Shown: positions 54,906-62,536 of the stretch, in pieces
How positions within the stretch are numbered: position 1 is the first letter of the stretch
Layout: each line of letters opens with the position of its first letter
Origin: G963668605 sp963668605
Lineage (GTDB): Bacteria; Acidobacteriota; Terriglobia; Bryobacterales; Bryobacteraceae
Reading direction: 5' to 3'
Length of the DNA stretch: 64,000 nucleotides
NCBI GenBank assembly: GCA_963668605.1
Contig: OY764903.1
Span: 4,960,001-5,024,000 of the forward strand
Notes under the pieces: model-generated
What the model saw: the letters and a program-made list of their open reading frames with translations, nothing else
Told to the model about the DNA's origin: nothing
The model's database searches: none
Translations under genes and position numbers: made by a program

Positions 54906-56138
54906 ATGCCTGAGACGCCGCTCAACAAGAACGCGAGCAACTGGAAAACGCTCCTGATTTGCCCGGACACCAAGATGTCCTCGCAATTCCTGAACCTGAT
55001 CTCACATCAGGTCTCGGTGGGGCCGATTCTCGAGCTGCCGTCGTACCCCTACCGCTCCGTGCTTGCCGAGACCTTAGCCGGGAAGGCGCCGCAGATCTGC
55101 TTTCTGGATGCAGCCTCGGATGGGGAGCGCGCACTGGCGACGATTCGTACAGTGCTCGAAGTGCAGCCCTCCATTCAGATTGTTGTGCTGCTCTCGGGCA
55201 ACGATCCGGACATGATCCTGCGCTGCTTGCGGCAAGGAGCCGCCGAGTTTCTGGTGGAGCCGTTCGGGGTGGAACAGTTACGCCCGGCGCTCGACAAACT
55301 GGCGCGCCTACGTCCGGGTGGGTCCGACGCGCAGCAGGGCCAGGGACGAGTGGTGTGCGTGATGCCCGCCAAAGGCGCATGCGGCGCGACGACGATTGCG
55401 GCGCATTTGGCGCCATTGTGGAAGCGGAGTGGCACAAACAACGTGCTGCTCGCAGATCTCGATCAGCTCACGGGCACGCTATCCTTCGTGCTGAAGATCA
55501 AATCGAACTACAGTTACTTGGAGGTCTTGCGGCGCGCCTCCACTCTCGACGAAGACGTCTGGAAGGCGCTCGTCTTCAATCACAATGGCGTCGACGTCCT
55601 GCTGTCGCCGGACAACATCGCCGACGGAATAAACGAGGAGACCGATCCGTCTTCGATTATCGAGTATTCGCGAACGCTGTATGAAACGGTTATCCTGGAC
55701 AGTGGCGGACCATACGGAGAATGGGGACTCGCGCTTGCACAATTGAGCGACGAGATTCTCTTGGTGACGACGAACGAATTACCCACGCTCCAGTCGACGC
55801 AGCGCGCGATCTCCTATCTGGAACGCCACCAGGTGCCGCGTTCCAAGATCAAACTGGTGGTCAACCGCTACAACCGGGATGTCGGGCTCAGTAAAGAAGT
55901 CATTGAGACGGCGCTGCACATGGATGTCTTCCATGTGATTCCGAGCGACTATGAGGCGATCCAGAAAGCCCTGATCGAAGGGAAATATGCCCCATCCAAT
56001 ACCGAATTCGGAAAAGGGGTCGCAGGGTTGGCAGATCTGCTTTCCGGCAAGAGCACGGTGGCGGCGCAACCGGCCAAACCTTCCGTACTGAGCGGCTTGT
56101 TCTCGATGTTCTCGAAGAAAGCGGCTACTTCACGTTAA
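54906..56138 (+). CDS. CpaE/TadZ-like pilus assembly ATPase with receiver-like N-terminus
   Basis: The 410-residue protein has an atypical receiver-like N-terminal domain (about 15-135; VVLLSGNDPDMILRCLRQGA) and a ParA/MinD-type ATPase (about 140-380) with the deviant Walker A motif PAKGACGATTIAAHL (about 153-167). Family members localise the Tad pilus machinery at the pole. The deviant Walker A is intact in its two Lys/Thr positions. No other tad/cpa genes are in the window. Its 3' end overlaps the convergent SET gene by 14 bp. Confidence 0.88.
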   Translation: MPETPLNKNASNWKTLLICPDTKMSSQFLNLISHQVSVGPILELPSYPYRSVLAETLAGKAPQICFLDAASDGERALATIRTVLEVQPSIQIVVLLSGNDPDMILRCLRQGAAEFLVEPFGVEQLRPALDKLARLRPGGSDAQQGQGRVVCVMPAKGACGATTIAAHLAPLWKRSGTNNVLLADLDQLTGTLSFVLKIKSNYSYLEVLRRASTLDEDVWKALVFNHNGVDVLLSPDNIADGINEETDPSSIIEYSRTLYETVILDSGGPYGEWGLALAQLSDEILLVTTNELPTLQSTQRAISYLERHQVPRSKIKLVVNRYNRDVGLSKEVIETALHMDVFHVIPSDYEAIQKALIEGKYAPSNTEFGKGVAGLADLLSGKSTVAAQPAKPSVLSGLFSMFSKKAATSR

Positions 56139-56679
56139 TCGTGCCGCGGCAAGCGGGCACGCCGCAGCGGCATTCTACCGTCTCGACATCCTTGGCGAAG
56201 TGGTAATCGACCGTGAGTTCCTCTCCCGGTTCAATGATCCGCTTGCTCATGTAAAGGATGTGACCTTTGAAGACCCAGGCGTAGATGTTCGGCTCGCAGC
56301 AGTGGTTGATAAACTCCGCACCGGAACCACCCACGGCGCCGTCGAGGTTCCAATACTTATCGAGGGTGAAGATGTAGTTGAGCGGACCGTCCGAACGCCG
56401 CCGGGTTTCGACGCGGCTGATGCGCTCGCCGGTGTATTCAATGACTTTGCGCCGCGCCGGAATGCGCTCGGCCGCAAACACACCCCACCGGTGAATCCGG
56501 GACTTGGCCAGACGCAGACGAAAAAAAACGTAATTGGGGTCCAAATGAGGGACGCCATCCCTGAGGGCGTCCCGATAGCCTTGCGGCTCCGGCGGAGGCG
56601 GATTTTTCAGTGTAGTCTCCCGTGCATTTCGCGGGCCACACAGCGGGGGCGCGCACCGGACGTCGCCGGGGCGCGCCAC
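56125..56679 (-). CDS. SET-domain protein lysine methyltransferase
   Basis: The protein has up to 184 residues. The SET domain starts near residue 55: SRIHRWGVFAAERIPARRKV, then EYTGERIS, the SAM/active-site motif FINHCCEPNIYAWV (NHxCxPN) and GEELTVDYHF with the catalytic Tyr, ending with a post-SET zinc motif CRCGVPACRG. All key residues appear present. The N-terminal 30 residues are Pro-rich and the start (GTG 56679) is doubtful; no better start was found. Bacterial SET proteins often methylate ribosomal or DNA-binding proteins. Confidence 0.85.
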   Translation of the reverse strand: MARPGDVRCAPPLCGPRNARETTLKNPPPPEPQGYRDALRDGVPHLDPNYVFFRLRLAKSRIHRWGVFAAERIPARRKVIEYTGERISRVETRRRSDGPLNYIFTLDKYWNLDGAVGGSGAEFINHCCEPNIYAWVFKGHILYMSKRIIEPGEELTVDYHFAKDVETVECRCGVPACRGTINVK

Positions 56680-56690
56680 ACGCTATGTGC

Positions 56691-56807
56691 TTAAAACTCC
56701 TCGTCCTGGCTGCTTTTCTTGCTTTTCTTGCGGCGAGCGACGATAACAACTACGCAGATCACGGCGAGGACGCCGCATAGGATCTGTACAATAGTTTGCG
56801 AATCCAT
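56691..56807 (-). CDS. Small membrane protein, 38 residues
   Basis: A short frame from ATG 56807 to TAA 56691 encodes a protein with a polar start, one hydrophobic helix (about 6-25, IVQILCGVLAVICVVVIVAR) and a basic then acidic tail (RRKKSKKSSQDEEF). This is a convincing single-pass architecture with a positive-inside tail. No family is known to me. Only a weak ribosome site is seen. It sits between mdh and the SET gene on the same strand. Confidence 0.6.
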   Translation of the reverse strand: MDSQTIVQILCGVLAVICVVVIVARRKKSKKSSQDEEF

Positions 56808-56849
56808 AGAAGATACTCTACCATCAATCGGTAAAAGAAACGACCAGCT

Positions 56850-57788
56850 TTAGGCTTTCATTTTGTTTTCGATGACTTCGATGAGTTCCTTGACCGCCGC
56901 GGCGCTCTTGTTCAAAGCGGCCTGCTCGTTTTCATCGAGCTTGATCTCGTAAATCTTCTCGATGCCGCGCGCGCCGAGCTTCACCGGGACGCCGACGAAC
57001 ATCCCATTGATGCCGTATTCACCCTCCAGGAAAGCCGCGCAGGGCAGAACTTTTTTCTTGTCCTTCAGAATCGACTCGGCCATCTCGACTGCGGCGGCCG
57101 ACGGAGCGTAATAGGCGCTGCCGGTCTTGAGGTACTTCACGATTTCTGCGCCGCCATCGCGGGTGCGCTGCACCATGCGGTCGATGGTGGCCTGGTCGCA
57201 AAGCTCGCAAAGCGGGATTCCGGAGACGCTGGTCAGGCGCACGAGCGGGACCATCGTATCGCCGTGCCCGCCAAGAACCATCGCGCTCACGTTTTCCACC
57301 GAGACGTCCAACTCCTCCGCAATGAAAGTGCGGAAGCGCGCCGTATCCAGAACGCCGGCCATGCCAATGACGCGGTTGCGCGCGAATTGCGAAACCTTGT
57401 AAGTGGTCCAGCACATGGCATCGAGCGGGTTGGTCACCAGAATGATAATCGCGTCGGGCGAATGCTTCACCACCTGCTCGGTGGCCGTCTTTACAACTTC
57501 GTAGTTGGCCAGCAGGAGGTCGTCGCGGCTCATTCCGGGCTTGCGCGGGAAACCAGCCGTGATGATTACGATGTCGGAGCCGGCCGTAGGCGCGTAGTCG
57601 TTCGCCCCAGTGAGCTTCACGTCATAACCTTGGATCGGACCGGACTCGAGGATATCAAGCCCTTTGCCCTGTGGCACGCCATCTACGACGTCTACAAGAA
57701 CCACATCGGCAAGTTCCTTGTCCGCAATCCGCAGGGCGCAGTTGGCCCCGACATTGCCGGCGCCCACGACAGTAATCTTATTCCGCAT
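56850..57788 (-). CDS. mdh: Malate dehydrogenase
   Basis: It oxidises malate to oxaloacetate with NAD in the TCA cycle. The 312-residue protein is of the LDH-like bacterial type: Rossmann motif VVGAGNVGANCA (about 6-17), GFPRKPGMSRDDLL with the substrate-binding arginines (about 79-92), and catalytic His in GGHGDTMVPL (about 173-182). An AAAGGACGG lies before ATG 57788 and a TATAAT at 57820-57825 on the minus strand gives a likely -10 box. Confidence 0.97.
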   Translation of the reverse strand: MRNKITVVGAGNVGANCALRIADKELADVVLVDVVDGVPQGKGLDILESGPIQGYDVKLTGANDYAPTAGSDIVIITAGFPRKPGMSRDDLLLANYEVVKTATEQVVKHSPDAIIILVTNPLDAMCWTTYKVSQFARNRVIGMAGVLDTARFRTFIAEELDVSVENVSAMVLGGHGDTMVPLVRLTSVSGIPLCELCDQATIDRMVQRTRDGGAEIVKYLKTGSAYYAPSAAAVEMAESILKDKKKVLPCAAFLEGEYGINGMFVGVPVKLGARGIEKIYEIKLDENEQAALNKSAAAVKELIEVIENKMKA

Positions 57789-57819
57789 AAACCCGTCCTT
57801 TCAGAGAAACCAATTAACA

Positions 57820-57825
57820 ATTATA
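57820..57825 (-). promoter_or_regulatory. Likely -10 box of mdh
   Basis: A perfect TATAAT on the minus strand lies 31 bp before the mdh start. No good -35 box was found at the normal distance, so only the -10 is marked. Confidence 0.4.
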
Positions 57826-57854
57826 TCGTGAGCGAATGGGCAAGTTGGCAGACC

Positions 57855-57946
57855 GGAGGGCGGACGCGGGTGACCCTTGGTCGCCCGCCGGCCGTGAACC
57901 CTCAAACGAGCCAGGGGGCTCGTTGCGGACCTGGGGTCCGCCTTCC
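57855..57946 (-). other. Structured intergenic element (outer stem plus tight hairpins)
   Basis: Bases 57855-57865 and 57936-57946 pair in an 11-bp stem with one G-U pair. Inside lie a 10-bp hairpin (57866-57888, loop CTT, one G-U) and a perfect 8-bp hairpin (57905-57924, loop AGGG). A competing 7-bp hairpin (57925-57941, GCGGACC/GGTCCGC) shares the right arm of the outer stem. It lies 16 bp downstream of the large secreted-protein gene and upstream of mdh. It could be a terminator, a small RNA or a repeat element. Confidence 0.55.
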
Positions 57947-57961
57947 AAGTCAGTACGAGAT

Positions 57962-60703
57962 TTACTTCACTCTGGCCAACAAGCCCGGTTGGGCGTTCGC
58001 TTCGCCTGCTTGCAACGAGACTGTCGCCAGGTCCGTGTCGCCCGCTAGCACTTCTGCCGGCAGCTTCACGTTGACTGCCAGACGGCCGGGTTGATCGGCG
58101 ATGGCCGAGATGGAAATGATCTCTGCCGGATAGCCGTTCAGACGCACCGTGAGCGGAAGCTTGGGCTGGCCGAGGTCGAGTTCGCCCGCGCCGGTGACTT
58201 GCAGCGTGATCGTGCCTGGATCCGAGGGCAGAGTTTCCACGATTCCGCGTCCGAGGAAGTCCTTCACGAAGACTGCAGGGTTGGCCGGCGTGACGGGCAC
58301 CGTGACGGCTTCGGTCCTGACGCCGAGGTCGTCGACGAACAGTGCGATGGACTCCCTGCCGGCGACCGTTTCGGGTACCGCGAGTTCGATGTAGCGCTCC
58401 GTCACGGCAGTCAACTGGACCGCACTGTCATCAACGAATGCTCGCGCGAATTTACTGAAGTTGTTGCCGTAGACGCGAATCAGTTGCCCCGGAGCCACAG
58501 GTCCGCTTTCATGGCTGGCTGCACTTAGTACCGCTGCAATGACTTTGCGGGGCGGTGTCTGTAGGCCGGCAGTAACTTGAGCTAGGGGCGCGGGCATTGG
58601 CTGCAAGTAGCCATCGACGCCCAGCGAAACACCCCAACCGAAGCCCAGGAGTGCATCGTGCTCGGCCTGCAGCGCGTAATGATAAATCGGGTAAGCCGTC
58701 GGTCCTGCAGTGAAGCGCATGCGGTAGGTCGGATAGGTACCCGGCGCCTGGCCGGAGAGCAGGAACGAATCCATGCCTTCGCCCAGGTTCAAGGTGCGGT
58801 TGCGTACCGCTGTCTTGTACTCCTCGCGATCGCGCGTCCAGTAATGGAAAATCGGCGCGCCGTTCTGCGGGAAGAACAGGATGCGGTAGAACGGGTGCGT
58901 CGAAATGCCGCTGATGATGGCGGGCTGGTTGTAGGCCATGCCCGGCGGCGGATCCTCGGGCGTGAAGCCCCGCGTGACCAGCACGTCACGTTCATTCTGG
59001 CTAGCCGTGAAGAAGTGTGCGTAATTGGCTGGATTGTAGAGGCGGTAGCGCGGAATCTTGACAGGCGAAGGCGCTTCGGGAAGCCACATGCCAAAGCAGG
59101 ACTGATCTTCGCCCGCACCGGCGGTATCCTTGGCCCACTGGCAGACCGCTTTGCGCGGCTCGCGTCCGCCGGCTGAACCGAAGGCCGGTTTGAAGGTCAG
59201 CGCCACGTTTGCGGTCAGCACGTTACCGGAGCCAGTGAACGTGGAGTTGAGTGCGTCGACGGAACACGCGTTGTTCTGGAGCGGCGTCGCCGAACCGAGC
59301 GCGACCGGTGTGAGGTAGCTTACACCCGCGTCATCCAATAAGGTGATCTGTCCGGTCTGTGGCCGCATTTCCACAATGCAGGCGCCGGCGGTTCCGGCGT
59401 ACGATTCGTGGAAACGGAAGTTGACTTTGGCAATGTCTGTCCAGCCGTTTGCGTCGGTGAACGTGCCGGTGAATGTCTGCGTGACGCCAGCGCCCTGGAA
59501 GGGAGAGAGATCCAAGCCGAACGGTGGGAGGCTCCGCTGGAAGATCGTCATGTAGATCCCGAAACCCTGAGCGCCGTTCCCTTTCCATGTGAAAATCAAG
59601 CGTTGACCACTTATATAGGTGCCCCGCCTGCCGCCGGCCCATCCCGTGACTTGGTCGCCGCCTTGCACCTGGTTCACCTGGAATTCGCCGCTGGCCGGTA
59701 TGCCATTCGAATAGAAAGCTCGGGCGAACACGCCCACACCTTGGTCGTCGGGGCTTGTCCAGGACATCGCGACCGTGTCGTCAATGCCGGTGGCGAGTTG
59801 AGGGCGCTCCTGATCGCCCCGAACATACTCGTTCACACGCCACTCGGCACCTAGCGGTCTGCCGTCTGCGGCAAACCGTCGGGCGAAAATCCCTCTTGTA
59901 TCACCATCACCTTGCCCAGACCAGGCGATCCAAAGCTCGTTGCGGCTGTTATAAGTCAAACTCGGATAATCTCGTGTTCCTCCAGTAGATGAGTTCACAA
60001 TGTACTCGCCTCCGAGAGGCGTTCCGCTCATGTCGAAGGTGCGCGCGATAATGTTGCCGGCGCTGTTATACCAAGCCATTGTATAAATGCCCGATGGGGC
60101 GACCGCCATCGCGGTGGACAGCCCCCTCCCAGGCAGGTTTTCGCTTGCAGCCACGGGTGAGCCAATGGAGTTTAGATTCCCGTCAAGATGGATCTTCATG
60201 ACATGCCGGGATTCATTCGGGTGCGTGCCCATCACCACCACCTGTCCATTCGGCAGGCTGCCCACCGCCGGCCAGTCGGCACGGTTGCCGAGATCCAAGG
60301 TGAAGGCACTTCGGACTGGCCGCAATGCCGCGTCGAACTGCTGGACCAGCATTGGACTGCTACTGTACCCAAAGAAGCTGGCGATCCCTCCGTCAGGCAA
60401 CTGTGCCACTACGTGGCCATATCTCCAGCCAGAGCCGGTGTTTGGATTCAACGAGAACTCTGCACCGGTCGGCGTACCGTCCGCCGAGAATATCCTCCCC
60501 AAGCCGGAGGTGCCCCATCCGTCGTTATGCCACGACACAATGAACCGGCCGTCTCTTAGCGCAGTGATCGCCGGGCTCCCATTCGGATCGGAACCGCCAC
60601 CACTGATTTTCTGCTCCGACACAAAGCTATAGACGCTATCCTGTCCGCTTGCCAGGCTGCAACCTACCACGAAGAGTGTAAAAGCAAACATTAGATTCCG
60701 CAT
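57962..60703 (-). CDS. Large secreted protein with DUF5648-like module and TIGR03437 (Solibacter) C-terminal domain
   Basis: The 913-residue protein has a signal peptide (NLMFAFTLFVVGCSLASG), an N-terminal beta-propeller-like region (about 30-400, recurring FIVSWHNDGWGTSGLGRIF-type units), a lectin-like region with YRLYNPANYAHFFTASQNER and IYHYALQAEHD typical of DUF5648-type modules (about 555-700), and the TIGR03437 domain from about 715 (VLSAASHESGPVAPGQLIRV ...). It is probably a cell-surface or extracellular protein of unknown ligand. GGAGAGGAG precedes ATG 60703. Confidence 0.85.
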   Translation of the reverse strand: MRNLMFAFTLFVVGCSLASGQDSVYSFVSEQKISGGGSDPNGSPAITALRDGRFIVSWHNDGWGTSGLGRIFSADGTPTGAEFSLNPNTGSGWRYGHVVAQLPDGGIASFFGYSSSPMLVQQFDAALRPVRSAFTLDLGNRADWPAVGSLPNGQVVVMGTHPNESRHVMKIHLDGNLNSIGSPVAASENLPGRGLSTAMAVAPSGIYTMAWYNSAGNIIARTFDMSGTPLGGEYIVNSSTGGTRDYPSLTYNSRNELWIAWSGQGDGDTRGIFARRFAADGRPLGAEWRVNEYVRGDQERPQLATGIDDTVAMSWTSPDDQGVGVFARAFYSNGIPASGEFQVNQVQGGDQVTGWAGGRRGTYISGQRLIFTWKGNGAQGFGIYMTIFQRSLPPFGLDLSPFQGAGVTQTFTGTFTDANGWTDIAKVNFRFHESYAGTAGACIVEMRPQTGQITLLDDAGVSYLTPVALGSATPLQNNACSVDALNSTFTGSGNVLTANVALTFKPAFGSAGGREPRKAVCQWAKDTAGAGEDQSCFGMWLPEAPSPVKIPRYRLYNPANYAHFFTASQNERDVLVTRGFTPEDPPPGMAYNQPAIISGISTHPFYRILFFPQNGAPIFHYWTRDREEYKTAVRNRTLNLGEGMDSFLLSGQAPGTYPTYRMRFTAGPTAYPIYHYALQAEHDALLGFGWGVSLGVDGYLQPMPAPLAQVTAGLQTPPRKVIAAVLSAASHESGPVAPGQLIRVYGNNFSKFARAFVDDSAVQLTAVTERYIELAVPETVAGRESIALFVDDLGVRTEAVTVPVTPANPAVFVKDFLGRGIVETLPSDPGTITLQVTGAGELDLGQPKLPLTVRLNGYPAEIISISAIADQPGRLAVNVKLPAEVLAGDTDLATVSLQAGEANAQPGLLARVK

Positions 60704-60720
60704 GTGTGTTCTCCTCTCCT

Positions 60721-60990
60721 CTACTTCAGCGCCACAGTCGCGATGTTACTCACGTGTCCGGCCACCGTCGTCACTACGGGCACTTCGTTGCCTGCCGGCA
60801 CGCTCGCCGGCATCACCGCATTGATCTGATTCAATCCCGCGAAGCTCGGTGTCACTCCCGCGCACTGCACTTCCGCCGACACTCCGCCGATGGTCAGCGT
60901 CGTCTCGTTCACCGTTCTTGTCGCTACCGTCGCTGCTTCGCCGTCCTTCATCGCCGACGTCACAGCGCAGATGGCAAAATAGGATATCAT
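60721..60990 (-). pseudogene. Truncated TIGR03437-domain remnant
   Basis: A short frame (89 codons from ATG 60990) ends in the canonical last third of a TIGR03437 domain (GLNQINAVMPASVPAGNEVP followed by a conserved TVAGHVSNIATVALK). Full-length proteins carry several hundred residues before this point; here there is no trace of them and no signal peptide, so it is read as the 3' remnant of a larger gene. It ends 17 bp before the next secreted-protein gene. An AAGGG lies very close to the ATG, so residual translation is possible. Confidence 0.7.
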
Positions 60991-61280
60991 AATCCCTTTA
61001 CCTTGTAAAATGAGCCTCCAGCTTGAATCGAATGCATGATGAATTTGAGCACGGTCCGGCAGTGTTGCAGGCGGCGGCTGATGGGTAGGGTAGAGCCCGT
61101 CCCATTTGCCGGTTTTTTTGGCGACGAAATTTTCCGTGGCACGACCGCATGGAGATAAGCGCTTCACATGTAATATCGACTCATGCCGGCAGCGAACGGT
61201 GGCACCGTTGGACGGATGAACGGATCGCGTCGCGCCGCTGGTGCCTGGAACCGCCGGACGGATCGAAGACCGGAAGCCTA
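60991..61280. other. Intergenic stretch without a convincing gene
   Basis: The region between the truncated TIGR03437 remnant and the REP copy near the RAYT pseudogene has only short open frames with no family resemblance. Together with the sequence up to 61367 it forms a 377-bp gap. It looks like debris from past insertions. Confidence 0.5.
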
Positions 61281-61310
61281 AACAGTACCGAGAGCGCAGC
61301 GACCGGAGGC
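61281..61310 (-). repeat. REP-like repeat, copy 4 (next to the RAYT remnant)
   Basis: Read on the minus strand it begins GCCTCCGGTCGCTGCGCTC and ends GGTACTGTT, matching the core of the other copies with a few changes. It lies 57 bp upstream of the decayed RAYT transposase. Confidence 0.7.
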
Positions 61311-61367
61311 GAAAACATCACAATTCCTCTGAGAACCCTCAGCATATAATCCGACTACTTCACCGGT

Positions 61368-61830
61368 ATGACATGCCTGATTACTTTTCCCTGCTACGGG
61401 AAACATCTCCACGGCGACGAACACGGCTCAATCGACCGCAATCACCGGCAATGCGGCAATCGAACCATCGAACCCAATCGCGCCTGGGTAGAATCAGCCC
61501 GCGAACGGATGACCGAGACCCCATACAAGCTCGATGAAGATCGGAGAAAAATTGCGCTCTCGGGAATCCTGCGCGCCTGCGAACGTCGCGGATGGTGTCT
61601 CGCCGCGGCCCACGTTCGTTCCACTCACGTCCACACCGTAGTGACCAGCCCAAGTCGCGCTCAACGGCTTGAAGGCCTACGCCAGTCGCGCCCTGAATGA
61701 GAGCGGAATGGAATCCTGCGTCAGGTTGGAAACCCGCCCGGACATCGTGGTGATAGGAGCGGCTACGCAGCGCACTTCTAGATCCGTGCAACACATAATC
61801 CGTGTTACGCTGAATTATGGAGAAAACCAA
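61368..61830 (+). pseudogene. Decayed RAYT (REP-associated tyrosine) transposase
   Basis: The first frame (from ATG 61368) reads LITFPCYGKHLHGDEHGSID, then a helical part and RSTHVHTVV, where HVH is the HUH metal-binding motif of Y1 transposases. Near 61659-61665 the frame is broken: the family's continuation GLKAYASRALNESG, with the expected catalytic tyrosine, is found one frame over, about at 61663-61704. Later parts are degraded and the tail runs into the start of the VapB gene. With at least one frameshift it is unlikely to be active. Confidence 0.75.
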
Positions 61831-62059
61831 GCAGAACGTCACGCTTGTCGTCGAGACGGACCTGCTCCTGGCGGCGAGAAAGGTCGCACTCGATCGGCGC
61901 ACCAGCGTGAACCAATTGGTGCGCGACTACTTGGCTTCGTTAGTCGAAGAGTCCAGCCGGAAGCGACTGGCCAGGACGAGGTTACGAAAGGCGTTCGCGA
62001 CCGGTCTAGTCGACGCAGGCAAGCGCACGTGGAGTCGCGACGATCTCTATGACCGCTGA
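61817..62059 (+). CDS. VapB-like antitoxin
   Basis: The 80-residue protein pairs with the downstream PIN toxin. Its N-terminus (KQNVTLVVETDLLLAARKVA, then TSVNQLVRDYLASL) has a ribbon-helix-helix pattern for DNA binding, and the basic/acidic C-terminus (RTWSRDDLYDR) is the likely toxin-wrapping part. It overlaps the toxin gene by 11 bp. It sits in a patch of gene debris, consistent with acquisition by transfer. Confidence 0.85.
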   Translation: MEKTKQNVTLVVETDLLLAARKVALDRRTSVNQLVRDYLASLVEESSRKRLARTRLRKAFATGLVDAGKRTWSRDDLYDR

Positions 62060-62498
62060 GGGCGCTCCTGGTTTCGTCGACACGAACGTGCTGGTGTATG
62101 CGTTCGACAAAGGCGATTCGCCGAAGAAGCAGATTGCGCAGCGGCTGTTGAACGAGCTAATGCAAGGGGACCGTCTGCGGCTGAGCACGCAGGTCTTGCA
62201 GGAACTCTTCGTCACACTTACCAGAAAAGTCAGCCAGCCTTGCTCGGCCGAAGCGGCACTGGCGGTGCTGGAAGATCTGGCGGCTTGGCCCGTGACAGTG
62301 ATCGATTATGCGGCGATTCGCGCGGCTGTTGGCTTGGGCCGCCAGTCAAAGCTCTCGTTCTGGGATGCTCTGATAGTTGTCGCGGCGGCACGGTCCGGCG
62401 CAGCGGTGCTGTACTCCGAAGACCTCAACGATGGGCAGGAAATCCTCGGGGTTCGCGTCCTGAATCCGTTTGCGGCAAAAACCAGCGGTAGAATGTAA
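62049..62498 (+). CDS. VapC-like PIN-domain toxin (ribonuclease)
   Basis: The 149-residue PIN domain protein is expected to cleave RNA with Mg2+. Acidic active-site residues are visible: D11 in FVDTNVLVYA, E52 in VLQELFVTL, D107 in LSFWDALIV, and a fourth in LYSEDLNDG (about 122-128). Length is normal. ATG 62049 lies within the antitoxin gene, so translation is coupled and toxin inhibited by its partner. Confidence 0.9.
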   Translation: MTAEGAPGFVDTNVLVYAFDKGDSPKKQIAQRLLNELMQGDRLRLSTQVLQELFVTLTRKVSQPCSAEAALAVLEDLAAWPVTVIDYAAIRAAVGLGRQSKLSFWDALIVVAAARSGAAVLYSEDLNDGQEILGVRVLNPFAAKTSGRM

Positions 62499-62536
62499 AC
62501 TTCATCTCGGACACGACGTGGGAGAGGAGGACGCTG

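Noticed and set aside
57820..57850. Full sigma-70 promoter for mdh
   Set aside because: The -10 is perfect but no -35 at 16-18 bp fits, so only the -10 was listed.
61149..61349. Short frame of 66 codons before the RAYT remnant
   Set aside because: It runs through the REP copy and has no domain resemblance; it is probably non-coding.
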